A DNA stretch of 64,000 nucleotides from JBEKYD01 sp052148435 (GCA_052148435.1 JBKQIF010000041.1:42386-106385), one strand, 5' to 3'. Numbered from the stretch's first letter, positions 16,738 to 24,866 are shown. Numbers and translations are program-made. Notes: a model not told the origin generated them from the sequence alone.

Positions 16738-17682
16738 ATGGCTTTCCTTCGTGGGTTTGGATGCTACCTGCCCGCGCGCGTGGTAGACAACGCCGAACTG
16801 GCGCCCATGGTGGGGGCCGATCCGGCCTGGCTGCTGCACGCCACGGGGATCGACCAGCGGCGTTTCGCGGCCGATGGCGAAACGGTTTCGAGCCTCGGAA
16901 CCGAAGCGGCGCGCGATTGCCTGGAACGCTGTCGAGCCACGGCGGGCGAAGTGGGGCTGGTGATCGCCGCCAGCGGATCCGGCGAGTATCGCTTTCCCGG
17001 CCCGGCCACAGCCATCGCCAGGGGTTTAGGCATTCAGGGTGTGCCGGCCATCGATTTGCCGATGGCGAGCGCAGGTTCGCTCTTCGGGCTTTCGCTGGCG
17101 GGCGGACTGGCGCACCAGTACGGCAACGTGCTGGTGGTGGGCAGCGAAATCATGTCTCGGGTGGTGCGCCTCGAGCCGCCCAGCCGCGATACGGCGATCC
17201 TGTTCGGCGATGGCGCGGGCGCGTGTCTGGTGAGCGCCGCGGACGGTTTCGCCGAAATCCGGGATTCGCTGCTGGCGAGCGACGGCGAATTCGCCGAAGC
17301 CTTGCGCCTGTGCCTGGATGCGCCGCTCTACATGGATGGGCGCACCATCATTCTCCACGCGTCCCGCAAATTGCCGCGGGCCATTCTGCAATTGCTGGAA
17401 CGAAACCGCCTCCAGCCGTACGACGTGGGCGCCTATATCCTGCACCAGGCCAATCTCAACCTGATTACCCGTGTGGCCCACGCCGTGGGAGCGCCGGAAT
17501 CGCGGTTCTTCCGCAACCTGGCGCGCTACGGCAACACTTCGTCGGCGTCCATGCTGATCGCCGCCGCGGAGTGGCGGGCTGGCAGCCAGGAAAAGCTGGC
17601 GCAGCCGGTGGTCTTCGCCGCTTTCGGCGCCGGGTTGAACTGGGGCGCCGTGCTGGCTGTGCCGCCGGGGGCTATGCCGTGA
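16738..17682 (+). CDS. KAS-III-like (FabH superfamily) protein with Ser in place of the catalytic Cys
   Basis: 314 aa with the thiolase fold of 3-oxoacyl-ACP synthase III. Catalytic His236 (YILHQANLN) and Asn266 (RYGNTSSAS) are kept, as is the C-terminal FGAGLNWGA. The nucleophile position, normally Cys in a DxxAACSG-type motif, reads IDLPMASAGSLFGL, placing Ser111 there. Family knowledge: some KAS-III relatives with Ser at this site (DpsC of daunorubicin synthesis is one) still load and transfer acyl groups, and others move acyl groups to hydroxyls. Being next to an ACP and in an operon with MBOAT and SGNH genes, it may choose or move the acyl group rather than make fatty acids. It overlaps the 3' end of the facing gene by 11 bases. 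A broken partial copy lies at 18686. Confidence 0.85.
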   Translation: MAFLRGFGCYLPARVVDNAELAPMVGADPAWLLHATGIDQRRFAADGETVSSLGTEAARDCLERCRATAGEVGLVIAASGSGEYRFPGPATAIARGLGIQGVPAIDLPMASAGSLFGLSLAGGLAHQYGNVLVVGSEIMSRVVRLEPPSRDTAILFGDGAGACLVSAADGFAEIRDSLLASDGEFAEALRLCLDAPLYMDGRTIILHASRKLPRAILQLLERNRLQPYDVGAYILHQANLNLITRVAHAVGAPESRFFRNLARYGNTSSASMLIAAAEWRAGSQEKLAQPVVFAAFGAGLNWGAVLAVPPGAMP

Positions 17683-18628
17683 CCGGGGGCACCAGCGTCT
17701 TAAGGAATTCGTGCGCCACGCGGAAGCCGCGTTTGTACTGTTCGGTGAAGTTGCTGCCGTCGTACCCTGGGTAGTAGAACTGGTCTTCGTTCTCGATGTT
17801 CATGGCTCCGGTGTAGCCGACTTCGGAGAGCACCGAGAAAAACCCCTTCCAATCCACCGAGCCGTATCCGGGCACGCGGAAACGCCACCAGCGGGCATGG
17901 TCCACGGGCTGGATGCCGTCGCGTTTCAGCACGTGCCAGAGAATCTCCGTGTCTTTGAGGTGGACGTCGTAAATCTTGTCGGCGAATTCGCGCGCCGCCG
18001 CTACCGGGTCCATGAACTGCCACACCAGGTGCGACGGATCGAACTGCAGGCCCACGTGCGGGCTGTCGTGGAAGGCTTTGAAGAGCGCTTCCCAGCCCAC
18101 CGGTCCGGTGGCGATGTTGGGCCCGCCGGCGTAGGGCTCCCACAGAATGCGCACTTTGTTCTTCTCGCAGGCAGCGAAGTATTTCTCGGTGTAGACCTTG
18201 ACGATCTCATCCGCCTGCTGCTCGAGCCCCATGTTCGGGATGGTGCCGCTCTGGCCGCCGATGTTGGGGATGCCGAGCTTGCCGCACAGGTCCAGGCACT
18301 TAACGGTGTAGGCGTTCTGGCGGTCGCGTTTGGCGGGGTCCGGATCGATGTGGTTGCCGTCCACGCCCAGCGAGGAAATGTAGATACCGCTTTTGGCGAT
18401 ATTGCCCTTGATGGCGGCGATGGCGGCATCGTCCACCTGGTCGGGATTGATCCGGAGTTGCGCGCTGGTAAAGCCTTCGGCCTTGACGAATTCCAGGTTG
18501 GAATCCGAGTACTGCATCAGGACGCCGAGCCTGGGTTTCCAGTTCGGCGGGCGGTTGCGCTGCGCCTGGGCGGCGGCGGCCGCGGCAGCGGATATGGCGG
18601 TAAGAACGGTGCGTCGCGTAACGGTCAC
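17672..18628 (-). CDS. exported sugar phosphate isomerase/epimerase-like TIM-barrel protein
   Basis: About 318 aa from GTG 18628 (VTVTRRTVLTAISAAAAAAAQAQ), a Tat-like leader with RR and an Ala-rich h-region. The body is an AP-endonuclease-2/xylose-isomerase-like barrel: PRLGVLMQYSDSNLEFVKAEG, GIYISSLGVDGNHID, RILWEPYAGG (metal Glu), VGLQFDPSHLVWQ (Asp/His), IYDVHLKDTEI, then GAMNIENEDQF with the last acidic ligand. Family members isomerise or epimerise sugars and inositols with a divalent metal; exported ones are common in acidobacteria and planctomycetes. The gene faces the KAS-III gene, and a fragment of that gene lies directly behind its 5' end. Confidence 0.8.
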   Translation of the reverse strand: MTVTRRTVLTAISAAAAAAAQAQRNRPPNWKPRLGVLMQYSDSNLEFVKAEGFTSAQLRINPDQVDDAAIAAIKGNIAKSGIYISSLGVDGNHIDPDPAKRDRQNAYTVKCLDLCGKLGIPNIGGQSGTIPNMGLEQQADEIVKVYTEKYFAACEKNKVRILWEPYAGGPNIATGPVGWEALFKAFHDSPHVGLQFDPSHLVWQFMDPVAAAREFADKIYDVHLKDTEILWHVLKRDGIQPVDHARWWRFRVPGYGSVDWKGFFSVLSEVGYTGAMNIENEDQFYYPGYDGSNFTEQYKRGFRVAHEFLKTLVPPVTA

Positions 18629-18685
18629 GAAACGACGATACTCCGCAAGCGGGCGCGTGCGCAAGCCTCCGGCGCGGCTGGATGG

Positions 18686-18805
18686 CTGGTGAGCGCCGCG
18701 GCCGGTTTTGCCAAAACCCGGATTCGGTGCTGGCCCGCGACGGCGAATTCGCCGAAGCGGTGAGGGTTACACCTGGATGCGCCGTTCTCCATGGATGGGC
18801 GCACC
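18686..18805 (+). pseudogene. degenerate 120-bp copy of part of the KAS-III-like gene
   Basis: The stretch starting ctggtgagcgccgcg and ending atggatgggcgcacc aligns end to end with 17227-17346 inside the KAS-III-like gene. Shared blocks include ctggtgagcgccgcg, cgacggcgaattcgccgaag, cctggatgcgccg and atggatgggcgcacc. Small compensating indels and substitutions break the frame. Flanking sequence on the right does not align. It is a partial duplication that is decaying, not a gene. Confidence 0.85.
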
Positions 18806-18900
18806 CGAGGGTCCAACGAGCCAACTCCAGGTTCCGACAGGCGCTCTGGGGTCGAGCCAGCAGCGCAGCACCACGTGGCTAGATCTTCTATACTGATGGC

Positions 18901-19116
18901 GTGCAGGCACACTGGAGAGAGACTACGGTCGGCGAGCATGGCGAACTCCTTTTGGAGGGCCTTCCATTCGAGGCTGGCCAGCCGGTCGAAGTGTTGGTGA
19001 TTTCGAAAAGGGCTGGACCCGCGACCGCCGGGGACCGCAGTCTCCGAAATTCGGTTCTCGAGTACCGTGAGCCGCTCGAGCCCGTCGCGAACGAGGACTG
19101 GGACGCCTTACAGTGA
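18901..19116 (+). CDS. vapB: VapB-like antitoxin
   Basis: 71 aa, GTG start. The N-terminal half (VGEHGELLLEGLPFEAGQPVE) resembles the beta-hairpin DNA-binding part of AbrB/VapB-like antitoxins; the C-terminal half is acidic and likely wraps the toxin. It overlaps the VapC start in a GTGA, the tight coupling usual for toxin-antitoxin pairs. It would block the toxin and repress its own promoter. The antitoxin subfamily is uncertain because the protein is short and divergent. Confidence 0.7.
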   Translation: MQAHWRETTVGEHGELLLEGLPFEAGQPVEVLVISKRAGPATAGDRSLRNSVLEYREPLEPVANEDWDALQ

Positions 19117-19502
19117 TATTGCTGGATACCCACATTTGGATCTGGTGGGTTTCTCGGCCCGATCGGTTGCAGCCCAGGCACCGCGAGCTTCTCGAACTCG
19201 GTCCTGACCGCGTCTTCGGCGTGAGCGTCATCTCGTGTTGGGAAGTCGCCAAGCTGGTGGAGTACGGAAGGCTGAAGCTGGATCGGACAGTCGGGCTTTG
19301 GATGGAAAGCGCCCTTGCTGGGCCGGGTGTGTCTCTCCTGCACCTGCAGCCGCGAATCGTGGTGGAATCCACTCAATTGCCGCAACCTTTCCATCGCGAT
19401 CCAGCCGACCAATTGCTGGTGGCAACGGCCCGCGTGCTTCAGTGTCCTATTATGACTGAGGACACCAGGATTGCGGCCTATCCGCATGTCCGGCTTGCCT
19501 GA
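19113..19502 (+). CDS. vapC: PIN-domain toxin, VapC family
   Basis: 129 aa, GTG start overlapping the antitoxin stop. PIN-domain acidic residues are present: Asp in MILLDTHIWIWW, Glu in ISCWEVAKLV, Asp in FHRDPADQLLVATA, Asp in MTEDTRIAAY. Such toxins are Mg-dependent ribonucleases that cut tRNA or rRNA. The FHRDPADQ motif and the LDTHIWIWW start mark the subgroup close to VapC toxins of proteobacteria and acidobacteria. It appears intact. Confidence 0.9.
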   Translation: MILLDTHIWIWWVSRPDRLQPRHRELLELGPDRVFGVSVISCWEVAKLVEYGRLKLDRTVGLWMESALAGPGVSLLHLQPRIVVESTQLPQPFHRDPADQLLVATARVLQCPIMTEDTRIAAYPHVRLA

Positions 19503-19534
19503 CCAGATAGCATCACCGCAAAACGCCGATCACA

Positions 19535-20179
19535 TCATCCTTCGCTAGAGAGTTTCATGGCGTCCCGGAAGGCCTCAAAGAGCTTGGCGTCCGGCCAGTC
19601 CGCACGATCCTCGGGATGCCACTGCACCGCCAGCACGAAACGCTTTCCGGGCAACTCCAGCGCCTCGATTACGTTGTCCGGCGCTCTCGCGGCAACCACA
19701 AGCCCGCTTGCCACCTGGTCCACGCATTGATGGTGGCGTGAATTCACGGCGTATTGGTCGACTTCCAGGAGCGATTTCAGCCTGCTGCCGGATGCGACCG
19801 TTATCGCGTGTCCCGCCTGCTGCTGAGGGCAGAGGTGTCCCTCAATGTGCTGGACCAGCGTACCTCCCAGGGCAACGTTGAACAATTGGAGCCCGCGGCA
19901 GATCGCAAGAACCGGGAGGTTGCGGTCCAGCGCCTCGCGTAACAGGGCGGTCTCCAGGCTGTCTCGATCGTGGTCCGGTGGGCCCGTTTCGGGGCGGCGC
20001 GGGGCGCCGTACAACGCGGGATCGACATCGGATCCTCCGGCGAGCAGCAGGCCGTCGAGACCGGCAAGGCCGGTGGCATTCTCAACTGGTTTTATGCCGG
20101 CGGCAGCCAGCGCTTCACGGTAGGAACCGCGCTTACTTTCCGGCGTGCGGCTTCCAAATGGCAGCGCGACTCTGATCAT
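19535..20179 (-). CDS. class I glutamine amidotransferase-like hydrolase (PuuD type)
   Basis: 214 aa. The triad is Cys in LPVLAICRGLQLFNVALGG and His-x-Glu in LAVQWHPEDRAD. LLLAGGSDVDPALYG and DRDSLETALLREAL match the gamma-glutamyl-GABA hydrolase (PuuD) group of the peptidase C26 family, which frees GABA from its gamma-glutamyl form in putrescine breakdown. No other putrescine genes are nearby, so the real substrate may differ. It is somewhat shorter than PuuD (about 250 aa), with a trimmed N-terminus. It is monocistronic and faces the VapBC pair. Confidence 0.85.
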   Translation of the reverse strand: MIRVALPFGSRTPESKRGSYREALAAAGIKPVENATGLAGLDGLLLAGGSDVDPALYGAPRRPETGPPDHDRDSLETALLREALDRNLPVLAICRGLQLFNVALGGTLVQHIEGHLCPQQQAGHAITVASGSRLKSLLEVDQYAVNSRHHQCVDQVASGLVVAARAPDNVIEALELPGKRFVLAVQWHPEDRADWPDAKLFEAFRDAMKLSSEG

Positions 20180-20287
20180 GCGGCAAACCTGGTTTCGATA
20201 ACCAGTATGCCCCGCGGGAGGGCGATATGGGAAGCACGTCCCTTGCCCAGGCGCGACAGACGACGGAAAGCGATCGTCTGTCCCACT

Positions 20288-21289
20288 TCAGCAGAGGGCG
20301 GCCATCAGGGCGCCGCGGGCGGTGGAATTGAGCGGGTCGGCCGAGACCCGGATTTCGGAAAGCCGCAGGGGCAGTTCGTGCGCGCGCATCACCTCGGCGA
20401 AACCCTCCAGGAAGCCCTGGGGCAACACGGTGCCTCCGCCCAGCACGAGCGGGACGGATTGGTCGATTCGGGGCAGTTTCTGCGAGGAGGCGATGTGGGC
20501 CTGGAGAGAATCAGCCAACGCCGTCATCATATCGCGGTAGTATACGTTCAGCGCGTTCTTCACGCGGTCGCCCGAAAAGCCGTTCAGGTGGAAGGATTGT
20601 TCCTTCTGCACCCGCAGGCGGGTGGCGCGGTCGCCGGTTACCAGGGCGCTCTGGGCATCGATGTAGTCGCCGGCCTTGGCAATGCTGTAGCTGATCACCG
20701 GAACCGAAAGCACGGCCAGGCAGACGTTGCACAGGCCGCTGCCGCAGGAAATTCCGATGCCGCTGAAGTTGGAGTTGCCCAGCTCGCCGAAGACCACGCT
20801 CAGGCCTTCCTCGATCGGCGTGGCTTCATAGCCCAGTTCGGTCAGCATCTGGCGGATGGAAGCGGTGTGATACGCCAGGCCTCCTTCGCCGTTGTCGCCG
20901 GGGGCCGGAATGCTGAAAAAGACGCGCTGCCTGGGCGCCGCGGCCGTGCCGATCAGCCTGGCTACGATGCTGCGGACCACTGCCAGGCTGTGTGGCTCGT
21001 CGGGATTGAGCACGCCGTTCTTCATCGGGCGGCGGGTCTCCACGTGGAAGACTTCGGCAAAACGCTGCGCGTCGTTGCCGGCTACCAGCAGTTCGGAGCC
21101 TTGGACCTGGTGGAACACGTTTTCGCGTTCCAGCAGGCTTTCGGCCAGTTTGGAATAGGGTAGCGTCAAGAAGGCGTTGAGCTGCGAGTCGTAGCGATAT
21201 TTCTTTTCGTCCGCCCGGGCCACCACGATACGGCTTGTGCCCACGTCGAGGCCCAGAGGTTGGGTATAGGTCTGTTCAGCGTTGCTCAT
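20288..21289 (-). CDS. actin/Hsp70-fold ATPase-like protein (MreB/ParM-like)
   Basis: 333 aa from the ATG at 21289 (MSNAEQTYTQPLG); the frame could begin five codons earlier. Nucleotide-site blocks of the actin superfamily are visible: LGLDVGTSRIVVAR (phosphate 1), GIGISCGSGLCNVCLAVL (phosphate 2) and PLVLGGGTVLPQGFLEGFAE (adenosine). AGDYIDAQSALVTGD is like the connect region of MreB/Hsp70. There is no membrane helix and no ParR-like partner gene beside it. It may be a filament-former or a chaperone-like ATPase. It diverges from the amidase gene, 151 bases apart. Confidence 0.65.
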   Translation of the reverse strand: MSNAEQTYTQPLGLDVGTSRIVVARADEKKYRYDSQLNAFLTLPYSKLAESLLERENVFHQVQGSELLVAGNDAQRFAEVFHVETRRPMKNGVLNPDEPHSLAVVRSIVARLIGTAAAPRQRVFFSIPAPGDNGEGGLAYHTASIRQMLTELGYEATPIEEGLSVVFGELGNSNFSGIGISCGSGLCNVCLAVLSVPVISYSIAKAGDYIDAQSALVTGDRATRLRVQKEQSFHLNGFSGDRVKNALNVYYRDMMTALADSLQAHIASSQKLPRIDQSVPLVLGGGTVLPQGFLEGFAEVMRAHELPLRLSEIRVSADPLNSTARGALMAALC

Positions 21290-21440
21290 CGATTTACCTG
21301 CCATTCGATCCGCCGCGCGACGGTCTTCGGATCGGATTGATAGTTGCGCCAGGCGGGAATTTCTCTCAGATTTAAGAATGGTTGAGATTCTTTGGGCGGC
21401 GCCGCCACTGCTAAACGGGGACAGCTATAGCGACGCAATC

Positions 21441-22634
21441 ATGCCGAATGCCACACAGCCACCGTCGCCGCGGCCCGTGGTCGATCGCATCGCCAGGCAC
21501 ATTGGCGATCCGGTGACGCGGCTGCGCTTTCTCCGGATCGTCGGGCCGACGACGGTTCTTCCCCGGTGCAGGCGCCGGAAATATCTGATTCCGGTGGCGG
21601 CTGGCGCCGTGGCGGCGGGTTTGTTTTTCGGCGGCGCGATCCTGTGGAGAGCATTCGCGGCGACGCCGGCGCGCCTCGATGTTCGTGTTCCGCCGGCCGC
21701 CGCGCCCGTGGTGGTTAGCCCGCCCAGACTGCCCGAGGTGTGGCAGGTGGACAACTCGGAGCAGGCCGAGGTTTATAGCAACGGGTTGCGCATCGATAGC
21801 CGCTATACGGTGTCCACGGATCCTCGAGCCTACCTTGCGTTTCCGGTCTCCGGGACCGAATCTTCCCATGGCGTGCGCCGCCAGGATCCGGCCGGAATTG
21901 TCTTCCATTCGACCGAGAGCCCGCAGCTTCCGTTCCTGCCGGGAGAGAATCGCGAGTTGAAACGCGCCGGCGAATCTCTGCTGGAATACGTCCGGCGCCA
22001 ACGGGCCTATCATTTCGTTATCGACCGTTTCGGGCGGGTCTACCGGGTGGTGCGCGAATCGGACGTGGCCTACCACGCGGGTCATTCGGTTTGGGCCGAC
22101 GACCGATGGCTGTACCTCAACCTGAATGAAAGCTTCCTGGGGATATCGTTCGAGGCACAGACACCGGCGCGGGGAGCCGGGCCCGGCGGCTCCGCCGAGG
22201 CGCCGGCCATCAGCCCGGCCCAGGTTCGGTCGGCTGCCGTGCTTACCGAGATGTTGCTGGCGCGCTACCACATACCGCGCGGCAATTGCGTGACCCACGC
22301 CCAGGTGTCGATCAACCCGGCCAACATGCAGGCTGGTTATCACCAGGATTGGGCGGCGGGGTTCCCATTCGAAAGGGTCGGCCTTCCGAATAACTATCTC
22401 ACCCCGTTGCCCGCGCTCACCTTTTTCGGATTCGAGTACGACGGCTTTGTGTACGACCCGAGCCAGCCAGGACTGACGGGCGGCATCTACTCCGGCATCG
22501 CCAACGCCGAGAAGAGCCTGCGCGAGACAGCCGCCACGCGGGGCGTCAAACCAGGCGCATGGCGCAAGGCGCTGGAGCGGCAATACCGCCAGCGGCTGGC
22601 GCAGGTACGCGCGGTCGAACCCGCCGGCAAGTAG
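21441..22634 (+). CDS. N-acetylmuramoyl-L-alanine amidase-like protein (Amidase_2/PGRP fold)
   Basis: About 397 aa from ATG 21441; ATG 21378 is an alternative and neither has a clear ribosome site. One transmembrane helix lies near residues 48-72 (LIPVAAGAVAAGLFFGGAILW), then a Pro-rich linker and a beta-rich segment. The amidase domain reads GIVFHSTESPQLPF (first zinc His), AYHFVIDRFGRVYRVV, DVAYHAGHSVW, LNESFLGISFEAQT and NCVTHAQVSINPANMQ (second His). The enzyme would cut the lactoyl-Ala bond of peptidoglycan at the outer face of the inner membrane. Peptidoglycan binding is inferred from fold only. Confidence 0.8.
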   Translation: MPNATQPPSPRPVVDRIARHIGDPVTRLRFLRIVGPTTVLPRCRRRKYLIPVAAGAVAAGLFFGGAILWRAFAATPARLDVRVPPAAAPVVVSPPRLPEVWQVDNSEQAEVYSNGLRIDSRYTVSTDPRAYLAFPVSGTESSHGVRRQDPAGIVFHSTESPQLPFLPGENRELKRAGESLLEYVRRQRAYHFVIDRFGRVYRVVRESDVAYHAGHSVWADDRWLYLNLNESFLGISFEAQTPARGAGPGGSAEAPAISPAQVRSAAVLTEMLLARYHIPRGNCVTHAQVSINPANMQAGYHQDWAAGFPFERVGLPNNYLTPLPALTFFGFEYDGFVYDPSQPGLTGGIYSGIANAEKSLRETAATRGVKPGAWRKALERQYRQRLAQVRAVEPAGK

Positions 22635-22643
22635 CCTGCTTCC

Positions 22644-23804
22644 TCACGAGCTTGCCGGGACACCGTTCGCGCTCGCCCCAGCAGTAAAGAAATCGGCCAC
22701 CGGAACCAGCGCGTCCGCATTGCCGAAGGCGCCCGATTTGGTGACTACGATGCGGCCGTCCGCGAAGCCGCCGCGCAGCACGCCGAATGGAATGCCGGTG
22801 GTGACTTCATCCACCAGGCGGATCGAATCCACGCCCAGGGCGCGGCATACCAGGGACGCCGTATCCCCTCCGGAAAGCAACAAGCCGCCGGCATCTTCGA
22901 CCGCGGGGAAAAGCAGGTCGCGCACCAGTGCCGCCGGGGTGGCTCCACGCGGCATGCGGAGAACAACGTGCTTGGACTGCCGCAGACTGGCGATGACTTG
23001 GCCCGGCGATGCCGAGCGCGCGTCAAGCCACACCGCCGGCCGCCGGCTGAGCAGATCGGCTTGCTGTTCCAAGGTGGCAGGGTGGTCGGAGCCGATGCAG
23101 AAAATGGCCGGCGCAGCGGGCCGATCGGTCCGCAAGCGGGCGGCCGGTTGTGGCCGCAGCGCGCGCGCCAGGGCAGCGGCCAGACCACCCGAGCCCGCAA
23201 ACAAAGCTCTGCGATGCCACCCCAGGCCGGCGTGGACGATGCTGTCCAGATCCTGGTCGCAGCCTGCGTCGACGGAAAGAAATCTTTTTCCCCAAACCAG
23301 GGCCGTCTCCACGTCCCACGCCTTCACCTGGTGACATTCGGCAACGCCCTGCCCGCGAAAATAGGCGGCCAGATCGATCGGCGCGAACGTCTCCTGGCTG
23401 GTCACGCACAGGTAGCCCGATTCCACCACGCGCTGCATGGCGGGGAAGGCAGGTGTCACCAGCACCGCCTCGCAAGCGAAAGCGGCTGCCACGGCCACGA
23501 TCTCCGCGCCCGCATTCCCACGCAGGGTGGAGTCGATTTTCTTAAAAATCACCTGCGCCGGAGGGACCCGAGAGGCGAGATCCTGCATGAATTCCGTCAG
23601 GATATCGTCCGGGATTTTATTCGGGAAGTCACGGGTGTCGGTGCTCAGCGCGACCACTTCCGAGCCGGGGTTCCGGCCGCCGGGATCGAGAACCGCCTCC
23701 GTTTCGGCGCCGCGAGCGGCAAAAGCAACCGCTGCATCGCACGCGCCGGTGAGGTCGTCGGCAATCAGCAAACACTCCAAGCTGGTTTGCGGTTGAGGCT
23801 TCAT
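22644..23804 (-). CDS. four-carbon acid sugar kinase family protein (DUF1537)
   Basis: 386 aa. N-terminal substrate domain with LLIADDLTGACDAAVAFA, VVALSTDTRDFP, FKKIDSTLRGNAGAEI; C-terminal nucleotide domain with LLLSGGDTASLVCRALG and a Gly-rich GIPFGVLRGG near the end. These are the signatures of the OtnK/DUF1537 kinases that phosphorylate tetronates and related acid sugars. The usual partners (dehydrogenase, aldolase, epimerase) are not beside it, but a fucose-isomerase-like gene lies 1 kb away. It converges with the amidase gene, ten bases between stops. Confidence 0.88.
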   Translation of the reverse strand: MKPQPQTSLECLLIADDLTGACDAAVAFAARGAETEAVLDPGGRNPGSEVVALSTDTRDFPNKIPDDILTEFMQDLASRVPPAQVIFKKIDSTLRGNAGAEIVAVAAAFACEAVLVTPAFPAMQRVVESGYLCVTSQETFAPIDLAAYFRGQGVAECHQVKAWDVETALVWGKRFLSVDAGCDQDLDSIVHAGLGWHRRALFAGSGGLAAALARALRPQPAARLRTDRPAAPAIFCIGSDHPATLEQQADLLSRRPAVWLDARSASPGQVIASLRQSKHVVLRMPRGATPAALVRDLLFPAVEDAGGLLLSGGDTASLVCRALGVDSIRLVDEVTTGIPFGVLRGGFADGRIVVTKSGAFGNADALVPVADFFTAGASANGVPASS

Positions 23805-24102
23805 CTTCCCCGGCCAACGTGTCTCAGATCGGCGGGTGCACCAGGGCTGCCGTGAAGGGATGTCCAGTTATCGCTAATATTGAGCAAAATCACAAAATGG
23901 GGACACTCTCAGCCCAAGGGTAGCACGGACCCCCTATTGGGGATTTTCCCGATATCTCCTGGCTATTGTGAGCGGCCGGCCGTGGAGAAATCGGACTGAT
24001 GGGCGAAACCCCGCGACCGTTCCGCCCCGAAAACGGTTGTACCCCGGGCGCGGGTCCTAGGATATTGCAAGAGCCGCTCCGGGCCTTCGCAGGAGAAGTA
24101 CG
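23805..24102. other. intergenic region upstream of the brn-like locus
   Basis: About 300 bases with no convincing gene. A short hairpin ccccctattgggg lies near 23930, without a T-run. An AT-richer patch (ttatcgctaatattgagcaaaatcacaaaa, near 23867) could hold promoters for either flanking unit. The block aggag at 24091 is the ribosome site of the next small gene. Confidence 0.3.
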
Positions 24103-24300
24103 ATGGCCGGTATGGGAAATGCGTCACGGGTGCTCCGAATCAAGTCCAGGAAGGAACTCCTCTCCCTTTGGGAGCACGTCGTAACCGAGACAGATCGCGC
24201 GTGGGATCACTGGGACCTTTGGGGCGGAATAGACGCCGCGCTTGACGACATTGACTTCCCAAAGCGGACGTTATACATTTTGTATAACGATGCGGTTTGA
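24103..24300 (+). CDS. small protein of unknown function upstream of brnT
   Basis: 65 aa. A strong ribosome site, AGGAG seven bases before ATG, supports translation. The sequence is mostly helical and charged (ASRVLRIKSRKELLSLWEH), ending with an acidic part and LYILYNDAV. Its end overlaps the brnT start by 11 bases, so it could be translationally coupled to the toxin. It resembles no family I know. Confidence 0.5.
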   Translation: MAGMGNASRVLRIKSRKELLSLWEHVVTETDRAWDHWDLWGGIDAALDDIDFPKRTLYILYNDAV

Positions 24301-24537
24301 ATGGGACAGCGAAAAGAACTGGATCAACCAACTCAAGCACGGCGGCATCGGGTTCAAACTGCGGCACTCGTTTTCGACGATCCCCACGCCGGCGAGCAGC
24401 GGTGGCACGCCATTGGAGCCATCGAGGGGGCGGTGCTGCTGGTCGTGCACGTATATCGCATGGAGGATAAAAATGGCGAAGAAGAAACCATCCGCATCAT
24501 CTCGGCCGCGAAACTAATCAGCGTGAGCGCCGAATCT
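24290..24537 (+). pseudogene. brnT: frameshifted BrnT-type ribonuclease toxin
   Basis: ATG 24290 opens a BrnT start, MRFEWDSEKNWINQLKHGG. Near 24359 the frame changes: one base is missing, and the family pattern continues in another frame as AALVFDDPHAGEQRWHAIG, LLVVHVYRMEDK and ETIRIISAAKL. The segment normally between VFDDP and GEERW is also shortened by several residues. In the second frame there is no stop before the antitoxin, so the remaining toxin half runs straight into BrnA. BrnT cleaves RNA; this copy should be dead unless the ribosome shifts or the base loss is an assembly error. Confidence 0.8.
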
Positions 24538-24804
24538 ATGTTCAGCAAGCCGCCGACTAAAAAGCAAAAGGCGGTATTGTCCCGGATCGCGAAGCGGCAG
24601 GCCGCCGGAGACGATTCCGGGATTGACTACTCGGACATTCCTCCCCTGACCGACGAGCAACTGGCGCAATTCCGCCGAACCCCTAAGGTACTGGTGGCCG
24701 CTCGCATCGACCGGGAAGTTTACGACTGGCTCATGCAGTTTGGCCAGGGTTACTCGACCCGGATCAACAGTATCCTACGCACGGTGATGGAGAGGGCTCG
24801 ATAG
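24538..24804 (+). CDS. brnA: BrnA-type antitoxin
   Basis: 88 aa from ATG 24538. GIDYSDIPPLTDEQLAQFRR followed by VLVAARIDREVYDWLMQFGQ, GYSTRINSILRTVM is the BrnA pattern: a toxin-binding N-terminal part and a C-terminal ribbon-helix-helix DNA-binding domain. It appears intact. The same frame is open upstream to 24301 through the broken toxin, so a fused BrnT(C-half)-BrnA polypeptide is possible if an upstream start is used. It would normally repress the brn promoter. Confidence 0.85.
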   Translation: MFSKPPTKKQKAVLSRIAKRQAAGDDSGIDYSDIPPLTDEQLAQFRRTPKVLVAARIDREVYDWLMQFGQGYSTRINSILRTVMERAR

Positions 24805-24866
24805 CTCCATCCCAGTCTCGTGAACGCGCGCCGGACGTATCTGCACGGGACGAAATCGCGCCGCCT

